Assembly: GCF_024721315.2 (NCBI RefSeq) | Contig: NZ_JANFAK020000062.1 | Location: forward strand, 1 to 45,434 | Direction: 5' to 3' | DNA: 45,434 nucleotides | Origin: Streptomyces sp. Isolate_45 | GTDB lineage: Bacteria; Actinomycetota; Actinomycetes; Streptomycetales; Streptomycetaceae | Shown here: positions 22,526 through 31,292 of the stretch, piece after piece | Numbering within the stretch: position 1 is the first letter of the stretch | Layout of the letters: every line of letters starts with the position of its first letter | Program-made: the position numbers and the translations under genes | The notes under the pieces: generated by a model | Database searches by the model: none | What the model saw: only the letters and a program-made list of their open reading frames with translations | Told to the model about the DNA's origin: nothing

Positions 22526-22942
22526 ATGGCTCGTATCCCAGTCCTCGTCAAGGAGACCGACACCTACATGACCGGCACGGGGGGCACCCCGAAGATCAAG
22601 AACCCGCAGACGGGCGAGATCGCGATGGACCGCGACACGGGGGAAACCCTCTACACGGTCACGGTCATGCAGATGTCGGACGGCCGCGCTGAGATCCTCA
22701 AGATCACCGTGCCGGAGTCCGGTCTCCCGGTGGGTCTGGCGCCGGGCTTCATGGTCCGTCCGGTGGAGCTGATCGCCACCCCGTGGGCCCGCATCTTCAA
22801 CGGCAGCCTCTCCGACGGCGTCGCCTACCGGGTCGCACGTCTGGAACTGGTCCAGGCCCCCGCCGTGGCCGCGCCCGCCCCTCCGGCCGTGACGATCCCC
22901 GAGTCGGCCGATGCGGCTGCTGCGATCAAGAAGGTCGCCTAA
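22526..22942 (+). CDS. AICE core protein, possibly Pra-like replication/excision regulator
   Basis: 138 aa, ATG preceded by CAGGAG. The sequence has alternating strands (DTGETLYTVTVMQMSDGRAE, LKITVPESGLPVGLAPGFMV, RPVELIATPWARIFNGS) and an Ala/Pro-rich C-terminal tail. It is the first gene of the transfer operon, the same place as small regulators in other AICEs, and its layout recalls the Pra-type activator. The resemblance is partial; the role is inferred from position. Confidence 0.6.
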   Translation: MARIPVLVKETDTYMTGTGGTPKIKNPQTGEIAMDRDTGETLYTVTVMQMSDGRAEILKITVPESGLPVGLAPGFMVRPVELIATPWARIFNGSLSDGVAYRVARLELVQAPAVAAPAPPAVTIPESADAAAAIKKVA

Positions 22943-23187
22943 TGGGCGCCACCGCCGGGCGGGGTTCCCTTACTCCGCCCGGTGGCGGCAAGGGGGCCTC
23001 GTCGCTGTACGAGGACGTGATGGCCGTCTTCACCGCCCACGGGATCGAACTGGACCCGATCGCCCGGATGCACGTCTCCGACGCGGTCTTTGAGGCCCGG
23101 ATGTCGGTCTACGGATACGGCATCTGTGCACAGATCAAACGGTCCATCGAGGACATGAAGAAGAAGGGGCTGGGGAAGCCGCGATGA
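22942..23187 (+). CDS. Small AICE protein of unknown function
   Basis: 81 aa. Its ATG overlaps the upstream TAA by one base (TAATG), and its TGA overlaps the TraB start (ATGA). After a Gly-rich N-terminus the helical part (LYEDVMAVFTAHGIELDPIA, CAQIKRSIEDMKKKG) is well formed and basic at the end. Tight coupling to the translocase suggests an accessory transfer role. Confidence 0.65.
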   Translation: MGATAGRGSLTPPGGGKGASSLYEDVMAVFTAHGIELDPIARMHVSDAVFEARMSVYGYGICAQIKRSIEDMKKKGLGKPR

Positions 23188-24590
23188 ACCTGGAACAGGC
23201 ATTCAGTTGGGCACCGGTGGTGTTGGTCGTCTGCGCCGCGCTGCTGGTGGTGTGGGCCGTGGTCAAGACGGTCCGCTATGTGCGGGCGGACAAGGAGACG
23301 CGCCGGAGTATCCGGCAGGCTGTGAAGATCCGGATGACGTGGGCGCGACTGGCGAAGATGGCCGGGCTGTCGGTCACCGATCGAACCCCGCCCTGGTCGT
23401 CCTTCCTCACCACGAGCAAGGGCGCCCCGGAACCCAAGCCGCGCGAACTGATCCCGGTGATCAAGACCCGGCCGGACCGGTACGGGGTGATCGTCCACAT
23501 CAAGCTGCTGCCGAAGGTCGGGATCAAGGAACTCCAGGACAAGGCCCGGTTCCTGGCCGATGCCTGGGGCTGCGTCCGGGTCGCCGTCGAGGCGGGCAAG
23601 CCTGGCCACGCGGTCCTGCGGGCGATCCGCACCGACCCGCTGACCGGTCAGACCGAGTACGTGCCGACTGGGAGGCCGCCCACTGACCTGACGGTGTGGC
23701 CGGTCGGCCGCGACGAGTACGGATCCCGGGTCCACATCGAGCTCAAGAACAAGTCGGGGGCGGTGGTCGCGGGCGGTGTCGGTGGCGGCAAGTCCAACCA
23801 GCTCACCTCGCTGATCACCTACTTCGGCCCCTCCCCGGCCGTGCAGTTCGCGCTGCTCGACGGCAAGGTGTCGGACGCCGCCCACGGTGACTACGCGGAC
23901 GTGCTGCCCCGTGTGTTCGCGCACGCCGGAAACGACCTGCGTGAGGCCAACAAGCTGCTGCGGCGCCTGGTCAAGCTGCTCCACGACCGCGCCACGATGG
24001 CTAGGTCGGTTCTGGGCACGGCGAACATGTGGAATGTCGGCCCCAGCGCACAGTGGCCGCTGGTGATCGCCGTCATCGACGAGTCCCACACCTTCTTCCA
24101 CGACCACAAGGGCAGCGACAAGGAGACCCGCGAACTCGCTGCCCTCGCGGCGGAGAACGTCCGCCTGGTGGGTCTGCTCGTCAAGGGCGGCCGGTCGGTC
24201 GGGATCTTCACGGTGCCGGCCACCCAGAAGGCGACCGGCGACGCCATCCCCACCTCGATCCGGGACGTGTGCAGCGCCGCCCTGTCCTTCTACCAGCGCA
24301 CCACCGAAGCATCCGTCGCAGCCCTCGGCGACGACATCCGCAACTGGCCCGACATGGACCCGATCAACCTCCAGGGCTCCCAGTACGTAGGCGTCGCGTC
24401 CATGGCCGCCGAAGGACGCCCCGGCTTCGTCCGCGTCCGCACCCCCTACCTCGACCCCGCCGACGCGGCGGCCGTCGCCCAGGCAACCGCCCACCTCACC
24501 CAGGACCCCACGAAACTCCTCGCCAACCTGACCCGGCCCAACCTGCGCAAGGACGACCCCGGACAGGACGACATCCCCGCAGCGGCCTGA
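23184..24590 (+). CDS. traB: FtsK/SpoIIIE-type conjugal DNA translocase (TraB/TraSA)
   Basis: 468 aa. The N-terminal TM helix (VVLVVCAALLVVWAVV) anchors it in the membrane. The P-loop is at 197-204 (GGVGGGKS, Lys203) and Walker B at VIAVIDESH (Asp299-Glu300). The downstream VPATQKATGDAIPTSIRD segment is typical of FtsK-like motors. Actinomycete TraB proteins pump double-stranded DNA between mycelia as a hexamer at the hyphal tip, without a relaxase. This is the main transfer gene of the element. Confidence 0.93.
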   Translation: MNLEQAFSWAPVVLVVCAALLVVWAVVKTVRYVRADKETRRSIRQAVKIRMTWARLAKMAGLSVTDRTPPWSSFLTTSKGAPEPKPRELIPVIKTRPDRYGVIVHIKLLPKVGIKELQDKARFLADAWGCVRVAVEAGKPGHAVLRAIRTDPLTGQTEYVPTGRPPTDLTVWPVGRDEYGSRVHIELKNKSGAVVAGGVGGGKSNQLTSLITYFGPSPAVQFALLDGKVSDAAHGDYADVLPRVFAHAGNDLREANKLLRRLVKLLHDRATMARSVLGTANMWNVGPSAQWPLVIAVIDESHTFFHDHKGSDKETRELAALAAENVRLVGLLVKGGRSVGIFTVPATQKATGDAIPTSIRDVCSAALSFYQRTTEASVAALGDDIRNWPDMDPINLQGSQYVGVASMAAEGRPGFVRVRTPYLDPADAAAVAQATAHLTQDPTKLLANLTRPNLRKDDPGQDDIPAAA

Positions 24591-24642
24591 CTCCCCAACG
24601 CCAAGCCCGCGCCCAACTCGCCAGGAAGGGAGGTGAATTACT

Positions 24643-25389
24643 TTGACGGAAGACCGGACTACGCAGCGCACCATCACCGTTGTAATGATCTTGATCGCCG
24701 CCCTGGCGTTCGTGTTCTCCTTCGGGAACGTCTGGGCCCTGGCCCTGCGCCTCGGAGTCCCGGCCTCGATCGCTCCGCTGATCGCACCCATGGTGGACCT
24801 GTCGGTGGTCGGGCTTCTGGTTGCGCTGCGCTCCCTGTCTCTGCGTGGAGTCCCCGCCGGTGACCTGCGCTCGGCGACTCGGCTCATGCACCTGTCCGGC
24901 CTGCTGACCCTCGCCCTCAACACCGCACACCCGCTCCTGGCCGGACACTACGGGCGGGCCGCCCTCGACAGCGTGGCCCCGCTCCTCCTGCTCGGCTGGG
25001 GCTCGGTGGGCCCCGCCCTGCTCCGGCACTTCCACGCCATCACCCCCGCTGCCCCTGCTCCCGTGCCGGTCCCGGTATCCGAACCGGTCACTGCACCGGC
25101 TTCTGAGCCGGACACAGAACCGGTCCCGGCCGTGATGGAATCCGTCGCCGAACCCGCGGCACCCCTCGCCGACCCGGCCCCGGTTGCCACCCCCACACGA
25201 GCCCCGGTGACGAACACCGCCCCGGCTCGGACGCCTGTGGTCCCGGAGCCGCTGATGGACGCGGCCCGCACCATCGCCGCATCCCACCTGGCCGCACACG
25301 GCGAACCCATCACTCCGGTGCAGCTTCGCACTCGCCTCGGCATCGCCCTGCCGCTCGCCACCGCCGCGCACGCGGCCCTGTCGGCCTGA
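24643..25389 (+). CDS. DUF2637 membrane protein (Spd-like spread protein)
   Basis: 248 aa from a TTG start: GGAGGTGA lies 4 bases upstream of 24643 and no ATG fits. The N-terminal ~125 residues hold four hydrophobic helices (TVVMILIAALAFVFSFG, LIAPMVDLSVVGLLVAL, LMHLSGLLTLALNT, SVAPLLLLGWGSVGPALL), the DUF2637 pattern. The C-terminus is a Pro/Ala/Val/Glu repeat (PVPVSEPVTAPASEPDTEPV) and a final helix-rich end. Such proteins in AICEs aid intramycelial spread of plasmid DNA. It is followed by a long hairpin before rep. Confidence 0.8.
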   Translation: MTEDRTTQRTITVVMILIAALAFVFSFGNVWALALRLGVPASIAPLIAPMVDLSVVGLLVALRSLSLRGVPAGDLRSATRLMHLSGLLTLALNTAHPLLAGHYGRAALDSVAPLLLLGWGSVGPALLRHFHAITPAAPAPVPVPVSEPVTAPASEPDTEPVPAVMESVAEPAAPLADPAPVATPTRAPVTNTAPARTPVVPEPLMDAARTIAASHLAAHGEPITPVQLRTRLGIALPLATAAHAALSA

Positions 25390-25454
25390 TCCTCCCGCCG
25401 GCCTTCCGGCACTTCTCCACCCTCGGCCCCTCCCGGGCCTGTCCTGTCATGCCT

Positions 25455-25496
25455 CCGGGCAGCACCCCACCCCGACCGTGGTGGGGTGCTGCCCGG
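25455..25496. terminator. Very strong 17-bp inverted repeat before rep
   Basis: CCGGGCAGCACCCCACC (25455-25471) and its exact complement (25480-25496), with an 8-nt loop. It lies 66 bases after the DUF2637 stop and 34 bases before the rep ATG, immediately ahead of the rep RBS (GGAAAGGA). It could end the transfer transcript, attenuate rep, or be part of a rolling-circle origin. Confidence 0.75.
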
Positions 25497-25529
25497 GGCC
25501 CCTCATCAGCGGAAAGGATCCTCCTGCCG

Positions 25530-26999
25530 ATGCCCCGCAACCTCGACCTGCGGCACGTAATCAGCCCCGCTGTCCGGGACCTGATCGAGCTGGCCAACCT
25601 CGACAACTTCGACCGCACCCTCGACCAGATCACCCGCCTGCGCGGCTGCACCCGCCCCGTCAACCTCGTCGGCCACACCCACACCCGCAACGCCGCCACA
25701 GGAGAAACGATCCGCTCGTACTCCACCAGCGACGAGCCCACCGGACGGCTCCTGACGACCTGCGGCAACCGCCGCGCCTCCCGCTGCCCTGCCTGCTCCC
25801 GTACCTACGCCGCCGACACGTTCCACCTCGTCCGCGCCGGGCTCTGTGGCGGCAAGGACGTCCCCGAGTCCGTCCGCACTCACCCGCGCGTCTTCCTCAC
25901 CCTCACGGCCCCCTCCTTCGGGCCCGTCCACAACCGGCCCACCGCCAAGGACGGCAAGCCCCGTCCCTGCCGTTGCGGCGCCCACCACCCCGAGGACGCT
26001 CCCGAACTCGGCACGCCCCTGGCCCCTAAGTCGTACGACTACACCGGCGCCGTGCTGTGGAACGCCCACGCCGGGGCCCTGTGGGCACGCTTCACTCTCA
26101 ACCTCCGCCGCGCCCTGGCCGCCCACTTCGGGATCACGCAGAAGGACATGAAGCAGGTCCTGCGCGTGTCCTTCGCCAAGGTCGCCGAGTACCAGAAGCG
26201 CGGCCTGGTCCACTTCCACGCGGTCGTCCGCATCGACGGGCCCGACGGCCACACCAGCACCCCGCCGGCCTGGGCCGCTGTGGATGACCTCACGCACGCC
26301 ATCCGCAACGCCGTCCCCCGCACCGCCCTCACCGTCTCCTCGGACACCGTGGGAGACCAGGAGATTCGCTGGGGCGCCATGCTCGACGTGCGGGAGATCA
26401 CCGCGCTGGGGAACGGCGAACTCACTGACGCGGCCGTGGCCGGGTACGTCGCCAAGTACGCCACCAAGAGCGCCGAGGACTCAGGCACCGTGGACCGCTC
26501 GTTGGTCTGCCGGACCTGCTCCGGCCGGGGGACTGTCGGGGGCCGGGTGAAGGATCTCTGCCCCGACTGCGAAGGCACCCGCCAGGCCGAACCCCTTCGG
26601 AAGCTGCCCGTACACCGGCACGTCCGACAGATGATCCGTACCGCCTGGGACCTGGGCGGCCTGCCCGAGTTCGCAGACCTCAAGCTCTGCAAGTGGGCCC
26701 ACATGCTCGGCTTCCGCGGCCACTTCTCCACCAAGTCCCGCGCCTACTCCACCACCCTCAGCGCACTCCGCGACATCCGCCGCGCCTGGCGCCTTGCTCA
26801 GGCTGACACCGCCCGCGTCCGCGCTGGCCACCCCGCCCCAGCCCCGGACACCGTGCTCGTCACCGAGTCCTCCTGGGCCTACCTCGCCTCCGGCTACCGC
26901 CCCGGCGAAGAACTCCTCGCCAACCAGACACGCCACGAAATCAACCAGACCCGCGCCGACAAGGAACGCGCCAAGACCGAAGGGGAGGTATGGCAGTGA
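25530..26999 (+). CDS. repSA: Replication initiator, RepSA type (HUH endonuclease)
   Basis: 489 aa from the ATG at 25530. Visible motifs are a Cys cluster (CGNRRASRCPAC), motif 1 FLTLTAPSFG, the HUH metal site at 228-230 (GLVHFHAVV), and tyrosines Tyr306/Tyr310 in AGYVAKYATKSA as the likely nicking residues. A zinc-ribbon-like segment follows (CRTC...CPDC). This fits the RepSA/pSAM2 family that replicates excised AICEs by rolling circle. Its 3' end overlaps xis by 10 bases. Confidence 0.93.
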   Translation: MPRNLDLRHVISPAVRDLIELANLDNFDRTLDQITRLRGCTRPVNLVGHTHTRNAATGETIRSYSTSDEPTGRLLTTCGNRRASRCPACSRTYAADTFHLVRAGLCGGKDVPESVRTHPRVFLTLTAPSFGPVHNRPTAKDGKPRPCRCGAHHPEDAPELGTPLAPKSYDYTGAVLWNAHAGALWARFTLNLRRALAAHFGITQKDMKQVLRVSFAKVAEYQKRGLVHFHAVVRIDGPDGHTSTPPAWAAVDDLTHAIRNAVPRTALTVSSDTVGDQEIRWGAMLDVREITALGNGELTDAAVAGYVAKYATKSAEDSGTVDRSLVCRTCSGRGTVGGRVKDLCPDCEGTRQAEPLRKLPVHRHVRQMIRTAWDLGGLPEFADLKLCKWAHMLGFRGHFSTKSRAYSTTLSALRDIRRAWRLAQADTARVRAGHPAPAPDTVLVTESSWAYLASGYRPGEELLANQTRHEINQTRADKERAKTEGEVWQ

Positions 27000-27193
27000 C
27001 CGCCGCACCGACCACCCGCATGCTGACCATGGTGGAAGCGCTGGCCGAGCTGCGCATGTCGCGGGCCGCCTTCTACCGGCTCCGCGCTCGCGGCAACGCG
27101 CCCCGCTGCCTCAAGCTCCCCAACGGACAGATCCGCATCCGCCGTGCCGACCTCGACGCGTGGTTCGAGGGCTGCGAGGTGCCCGCGTGCTGA
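26990..27193 (+). CDS. xis: Excisionase (AlpA/MerR-like HTH)
   Basis: 67 aa. TMVEALAELRMSRAAFYRLR is a helix-turn-helix and the wing reads LPNGQIRIRRADLDAWFEG, the classic AlpA/Xis pattern. GGGGAGG precedes the ATG inside rep, and the end overlaps the integrase GTG. It directs integrase towards excision. Confidence 0.92.
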   Translation: MAVTAAPTTRMLTMVEALAELRMSRAAFYRLRARGNAPRCLKLPNGQIRIRRADLDAWFEGCEVPAC

Positions 27194-28572
27194 CCTTCGA
27201 CGTGCAGATCTGGGGCATCCGCAAGCGCCCCGACCGCGCTGCGGCCTATCAGCTGCGCTGGCGAGTCGGCGTGCAGCCGTTTTCGAAGAGCTACAAGATC
27301 AAGGCCCAGGCGGACGGCCGGCGCTCCGAGCTGCTGGCCGCGCTGCGCAAGCGCGAGCAGTTCGACACCGAGACCGGCTTGCCGGCCTCCGAAGTGCAGG
27401 CGGCCCAGTCCCCCACCTGGTTCGCGCACACCCGGGAGTACGTGGCAATGAAGTGGCCGAACGCTTCGGCCAAGCACCGCGCGAGCATCGCGGACGCGCT
27501 CGCCACGGTCACCCCGCGCCTGGTGAAGGACAACCGCGGTGCCCCCGCTCCCCGGGTCCTGCGGACCGCCCTCTACTCCTGGGCCTTCCGCCTCGTCCTC
27601 GACCAGGACGGCGAACTCGTGGCCCGGGTGGAAGCCGAGGAAGCACCCGAAGCCATCGTGGCAGCCCTCGACTGGATCGGCCGGAAGTCCGTGGACATCT
27701 CGTCCCTGAACACGCCGACGGTCGTGCGGTCCGCCCTGGACGCGCTCGCCCGCAAGATGGACGGGACCGCTGCGGCGGACAACACGGTGAACCGCAAGGT
27801 GCCCGTATTCAGCAACTGCCTGCGGTACGCGGTCGAGCTGGACCGCCTGCCCTCCCTGCCCCTGACCAAGGTGGACTGGACGGCACCCGAGACTGAAGAC
27901 GAGATCGACTTCCGATACGTCCCCGGCCCGGCCCTGGCCCGCAAGTTGATCGACGCCTTGGGCGAACAGAACGACCGTGGTCGGCACCTCAAGGCGTTCT
28001 TCGGGTGTCTCTACTACGCGGCCACCCGTCCCGGCGAAGCCGTGGGTCTCCGCGAGTCGGACTTCACTCTGCCCGAGGAAGGCTGGGGCCAAGTCATCCT
28101 GTCGTCCAGTTCCCCGCGCGTAGGCTCCGGCTGGACCGACTCGGGGGAGTCCTACGACTCCAGGGGCCTCAAGAAGCGCGCCCGAAAGGCCACCCGCGAG
28201 GTACCGATCCCGCCGGTCCTGGTCCGCCTGATCCGCGACCACATCGCGGAGTTCGGCACCTCCGAGGACGGCCGACTCTTCCGCGCCGCTCGCGGCGGCG
28301 GCCTCCTGAGCAAGGAGTACGGCGACATCTGGAAGGCTGCTCGCCGGGCCGTCCTCACCAAGCAGGAAGTGAAGACCCCCCTGGCTGAGGTCCCCTATGG
28401 ACTCCGCGCCGCGTGCGTCTCCCTCTGGCTGGAGTCCGGCGTCTCCCCGGCCGAGGTCGCCCGCCGCGCCGGCCACAGCATCGCCGTGCTGTTCCGCTTC
28501 TACGCCAAGGCCATCCGCCGCAACCAGCAGCACGCGAACAGTCAGATCGAAAGGGCACTTGAAGCTGAGTAG
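27187..28572 (+). CDS. int: Tyrosine-family integrase
   Basis: 461 aa from a GTG that overlaps xis. After an Arm/core-binding region (about 1-240), the catalytic domain shows Arg281 (AATRPGEAVGL), Arg407 (PYGLRAACVSLWL), His430 (RAGHS) and the nucleophile Tyr439 (RFYAKAI). The box-II His is replaced by Tyr (PYGLR), which is common in AICE integrases. It should recombine at the tRNA-Ser anticodon region. Unusually, 2.7 kb of cargo separates it from the right att site. Confidence 0.93.
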   Translation: MLTFDVQIWGIRKRPDRAAAYQLRWRVGVQPFSKSYKIKAQADGRRSELLAALRKREQFDTETGLPASEVQAAQSPTWFAHTREYVAMKWPNASAKHRASIADALATVTPRLVKDNRGAPAPRVLRTALYSWAFRLVLDQDGELVARVEAEEAPEAIVAALDWIGRKSVDISSLNTPTVVRSALDALARKMDGTAAADNTVNRKVPVFSNCLRYAVELDRLPSLPLTKVDWTAPETEDEIDFRYVPGPALARKLIDALGEQNDRGRHLKAFFGCLYYAATRPGEAVGLRESDFTLPEEGWGQVILSSSSPRVGSGWTDSGESYDSRGLKKRARKATREVPIPPVLVRLIRDHIAEFGTSEDGRLFRAARGGGLLSKEYGDIWKAARRAVLTKQEVKTPLAEVPYGLRAACVSLWLESGVSPAEVARRAGHSIAVLFRFYAKAIRRNQQHANSQIERALEAE

Positions 28573-28692
28573 ATCGCAATCCTCTCTGCGCCAGCACCGA
28601 CTCTAAGGAATCAGCCATTGGCTACGTACTGCTCGTCCCCGCGGTGGGGAAGAGATACGGTGATGGAACTTTCCTGGAAACTTGGAGCTTGG

Positions 28693-29541
28693 ATGCTGTT
28701 GCTGCCTGACCCTCCGCGCTACGCCATGGGGCGAGCACCGCTTGCTCAGGTGATCATTCAGGTGAGCTTCCCGGTACTGGCCCGCCTTCAGACACTTGAC
28801 GGCATCGCACCCCTGCAAGACGCTCTCTTTGACCTGTTCCCCTACATGAATCGGAACCGGGTTCAACAGGTATCCATGCTGGTAGGGCCTACGGGCCCCG
28901 CCGCATCGGACTCAAACGAGATTTGGATCAACGAGTTCACCAACGACGACGGGTGGACGCTGACGGTGACCGAGAGTAGCGCCAGCCTGAGCGTGGGCGG
29001 CAGTGACTACCCGGGCCTGCAGGACATAGAGGACATGTTCGAACAGGTTTGCACAGCTCTCACCGAGGCCATGAACGTTCGTAGGTGCGACAGGATCGGG
29101 ACGCGCTACATGAACGTCGTCCGAACCGATCGCCTCGGCTGGTCAACATGGTTCAAGCCACAGATCATCGGATTCGCGGATCCCGAGCTGACACCACCGG
29201 AGCACCTCGTGGCGACGATCACTGAGACTCGGCTACGGCGGCCTCCTACGGGCAACTTCGCCTGGGCCTTGGACAAGCCAGTTGAGGGGATCACTCGATA
29301 CGGAGTGGTGCCAGCCGGTAGCGTCATCGCTGGGGTGCCGCCCCGCCCGCTCGATGCGCCGTCTCTAGTCCTGGACATCGACATGTTCATCGCAGCGCCG
29401 CAAAAATTCGACCCCAAGGCATTGGCCGAACAGTTCCATGAACTGCACACGGAAATCGAGAAGATCTTTTTCTGGGCGGTCACAGATGCCGGCAAGGAAG
29501 AGTTCGAAGTAACGGTCCGAGGGGAGGAAGGAAATGAGTAG
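28693..29541 (+). CDS. TIGR04255-like protein
   Basis: 282 aa from the ATG at 28693 (GGAG just upstream; GTG/ATG at 28660/28663 are alternatives). The start APLAQVIIQVSFPVLARLQT, the middle CDRIGTRYMNVVRTDRLGW and the end LAEQFHELHTEIEKIFFWAV match the uncharacterised family annotated TIGR04255, which occurs sporadically in mobile islands. Base composition is clearly lower in GC than the adjacent integrase. It overlaps the next gene (ATGAGTAG), so the pair is co-translated. Function unknown. Confidence 0.75.
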   Translation: MLLLPDPPRYAMGRAPLAQVIIQVSFPVLARLQTLDGIAPLQDALFDLFPYMNRNRVQQVSMLVGPTGPAASDSNEIWINEFTNDDGWTLTVTESSASLSVGGSDYPGLQDIEDMFEQVCTALTEAMNVRRCDRIGTRYMNVVRTDRLGWSTWFKPQIIGFADPELTPPEHLVATITETRLRRPPTGNFAWALDKPVEGITRYGVVPAGSVIAGVPPRPLDAPSLVLDIDMFIAAPQKFDPKALAEQFHELHTEIEKIFFWAVTDAGKEEFEVTVRGEEGNE

Positions 29542-30136
29542 CACCACCTGGCCCTCGCAAGGGCTTGGGAAGTCAGGCTACAGCAACCCAGACTCATTCG
29601 GGATTTCTGCCGAAGTGCTGGGGAACGCCACAAACTCCAACCCGTGGGTCCGACTCGCTCCCCAGCAGAGCACGGGGAGAAACTTCCTGAGCGATTTCAC
29701 CCGATGGGTGGAGATTCCAGAGAGTGCGGATGAGGTCACCTCACCTCTCCCACAGATGATCCGCGAGATTAGAAGCTGGACAGGCTGGTCCCAGCGCTAT
29801 CTCGGCGAGGTCCTAGGAACTTCTCACACGACTGTGCGAAAACTGGAGACAGACGGCACTGTCTCCCCGAAGTCACGCCCAGCCGCAACACGTGTCCCCG
29901 CGCTACACAATCTCATGCGCCGCCTTTATCAAGCAGCCGGCGCGAATCCCAATCGCCTTTCCATTGCACTAGAAATACGCGGGAACGATGGGCAAACGGC
30001 CACTGCGCTCCTCATCTCGGAAAACTTCCCCCGGGCCTACAGCCGCACGCTTGAGGCACTACACGGCCCCCGAGAGGACATGCTCACCTCTGGCAGAAAC
30101 ACTCCTCTGCCCGATGCGACCGTGGAGATGATCTGA
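29534..30136 (+). CDS. HTH-domain protein of the cargo triad
   Basis: 200 aa. Residues ~75-105 form a Cro/CI-like helix-turn-helix (IREIRSWTGWSQRYLGEVLG, then TSHTTVRKLETDG). The N-terminus is Ser/Asn-rich without a fold I recognise, and the C-terminus has LHNLMRRLYQAAGANPNRLS. The ATG overlaps the TIGR04255-like stop. It may regulate the triad or act with its neighbours as a DNA-binding subunit. Confidence 0.75.
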   Translation: MSSTTWPSQGLGKSGYSNPDSFGISAEVLGNATNSNPWVRLAPQQSTGRNFLSDFTRWVEIPESADEVTSPLPQMIREIRSWTGWSQRYLGEVLGTSHTTVRKLETDGTVSPKSRPAATRVPALHNLMRRLYQAAGANPNRLSIALEIRGNDGQTATALLISENFPRAYSRTLEALHGPREDMLTSGRNTPLPDATVEMI

Positions 30137-30147
30137 GCGCCATCGAC

Positions 30148-30951
30148 GTGCAACACGAAGACGAGCCAGAGTGCGCTCCGACCTCCCTTCGTTCCAGGGG
30201 TTGGCGACAGGGGTGCCAACTGCACCTCCCCCTGCCCCTGTCCTGGGTCTCCGTCGCAGATGGTCGGCCACAAGAGCGCCGAGAAGTGTACGACGAGTGG
30301 GTCGTGGTGGCTCAGGATTGCGAGCTTGCCTGGAAGGCAACCCTCGAAGAGGCATGCCCAGTGCTGGTTGAGCTACGCCCCGTACTGCGCGAAAACCCCC
30401 CATCTGATTGGGGAATCCGCAGCCAGTTTTTTCGGCTCGACAGTTCCGGCGCCCATATCGATAACAATCTACCGCGCCTTCTAGTACACCCATTGACTCT
30501 GGCTGCAGCGGAACATGTAACGTGTACACCCAATCCGCGCCGCCTCAAGACTTGGCTCGGACTTAGGTACGATCGACCGGCCATTCCTCAGCAATATGTA
30601 AAGCTGGCCGACTCGCTCATCAAGAAAGTCAAAGCGAAGCGGACCAGAAAAATTGCAGCAGAGGCCCGAGATATTCTTGCAACTTTCGAGACCACGCCTA
30701 TGGGTGTCAGCTACGAAATAATTGCAGTGCTACCATCCGGCAGCCCCGAGGAGAGTCGCCTCGAAATCCTAGACTGGATTTCGCAAGTCGCCCTTGAAAT
30801 CCCTCCGGAGCTGGGAATAGCCACCCGCATCGACGCGCGCCCGGATACTCAAATCTCGCTCGAATTCATCGAGAGATCATTCGCGCTCGATGCCAGTTCT
30901 CTCAGTTGGCCCGTCAATAGTCCCGACCCGACGGGCAAATTTCGCCCGTAG
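30148..30951 (+). CDS. Unknown protein with a VAQDCEL motif
   Basis: 267 aa from a GTG at 30148. That start has no close RBS; a CTG at 30133 overlapping the upstream stop (CTGA) with GGAG upstream is possible. The protein carries EWVVVAQDCELAWKA, like the V-SQ-DCDL segment of uncharacterised proteins in mobile and defence islands, and a helical basic stretch (LADSLIKKVKAKRTRKIAAE). The C-terminal half has strand-rich EIIAVLPSG and ISLEFIERSF. AT-rich and AGA/ATA-containing for Streptomyces, so probably recently acquired. Function unknown. Confidence 0.65.
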   Translation: MQHEDEPECAPTSLRSRGWRQGCQLHLPLPLSWVSVADGRPQERREVYDEWVVVAQDCELAWKATLEEACPVLVELRPVLRENPPSDWGIRSQFFRLDSSGAHIDNNLPRLLVHPLTLAAAEHVTCTPNPRRLKTWLGLRYDRPAIPQQYVKLADSLIKKVKAKRTRKIAAEARDILATFETTPMGVSYEIIAVLPSGSPEESRLEILDWISQVALEIPPELGIATRIDARPDTQISLEFIERSFALDASSLSWPVNSPDPTGKFRP

Positions 30952-31238
30952 GGCACTTGCCTGACCTTCTGGCTCGGGCGCCGGCCTTCACATCCCGCGT
31001 CTGCGCGCCCGACTCGTCGCGCCCTATGTCCAATCTGCGCTCAGCCGCGTCCTGGCCACCAACCTGTTTCGTGGTTCTGCTGCGGCGTCAGTGCCTCCTG
31101 CGCCCGCTCCTGCCGAGGCCACCTCCGACGAGAGGTTCAGCTGGCGGGATACGACCCGGGTCCTGGTCCACGCCTGGTCCACACACGATGATCCAAAGCA
31201 GCACAGGGGCGGGTCAGGGTGAGACAGGCCCGCATGAC

Positions 31239-31269
31239 GAAGGGGTGCCCCTGGTCGGGACACCCCTTC
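31239..31269. terminator. Terminator of tRNA-Ser carried by the element
   Basis: GAAGGGGTG against CACCCCTTC, a 9-bp stem extended by an inner CCC/GGG, 24 bases beyond the tRNA 3' end on the minus strand. The element thus brings its own terminator, replacing the host one now stranded at 12838-12873. The preceding 30952-31238 has no gene. Confidence 0.75.
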
Positions 31270-31292
31270 TGATCAGCGCGTCGTCTGACCTG

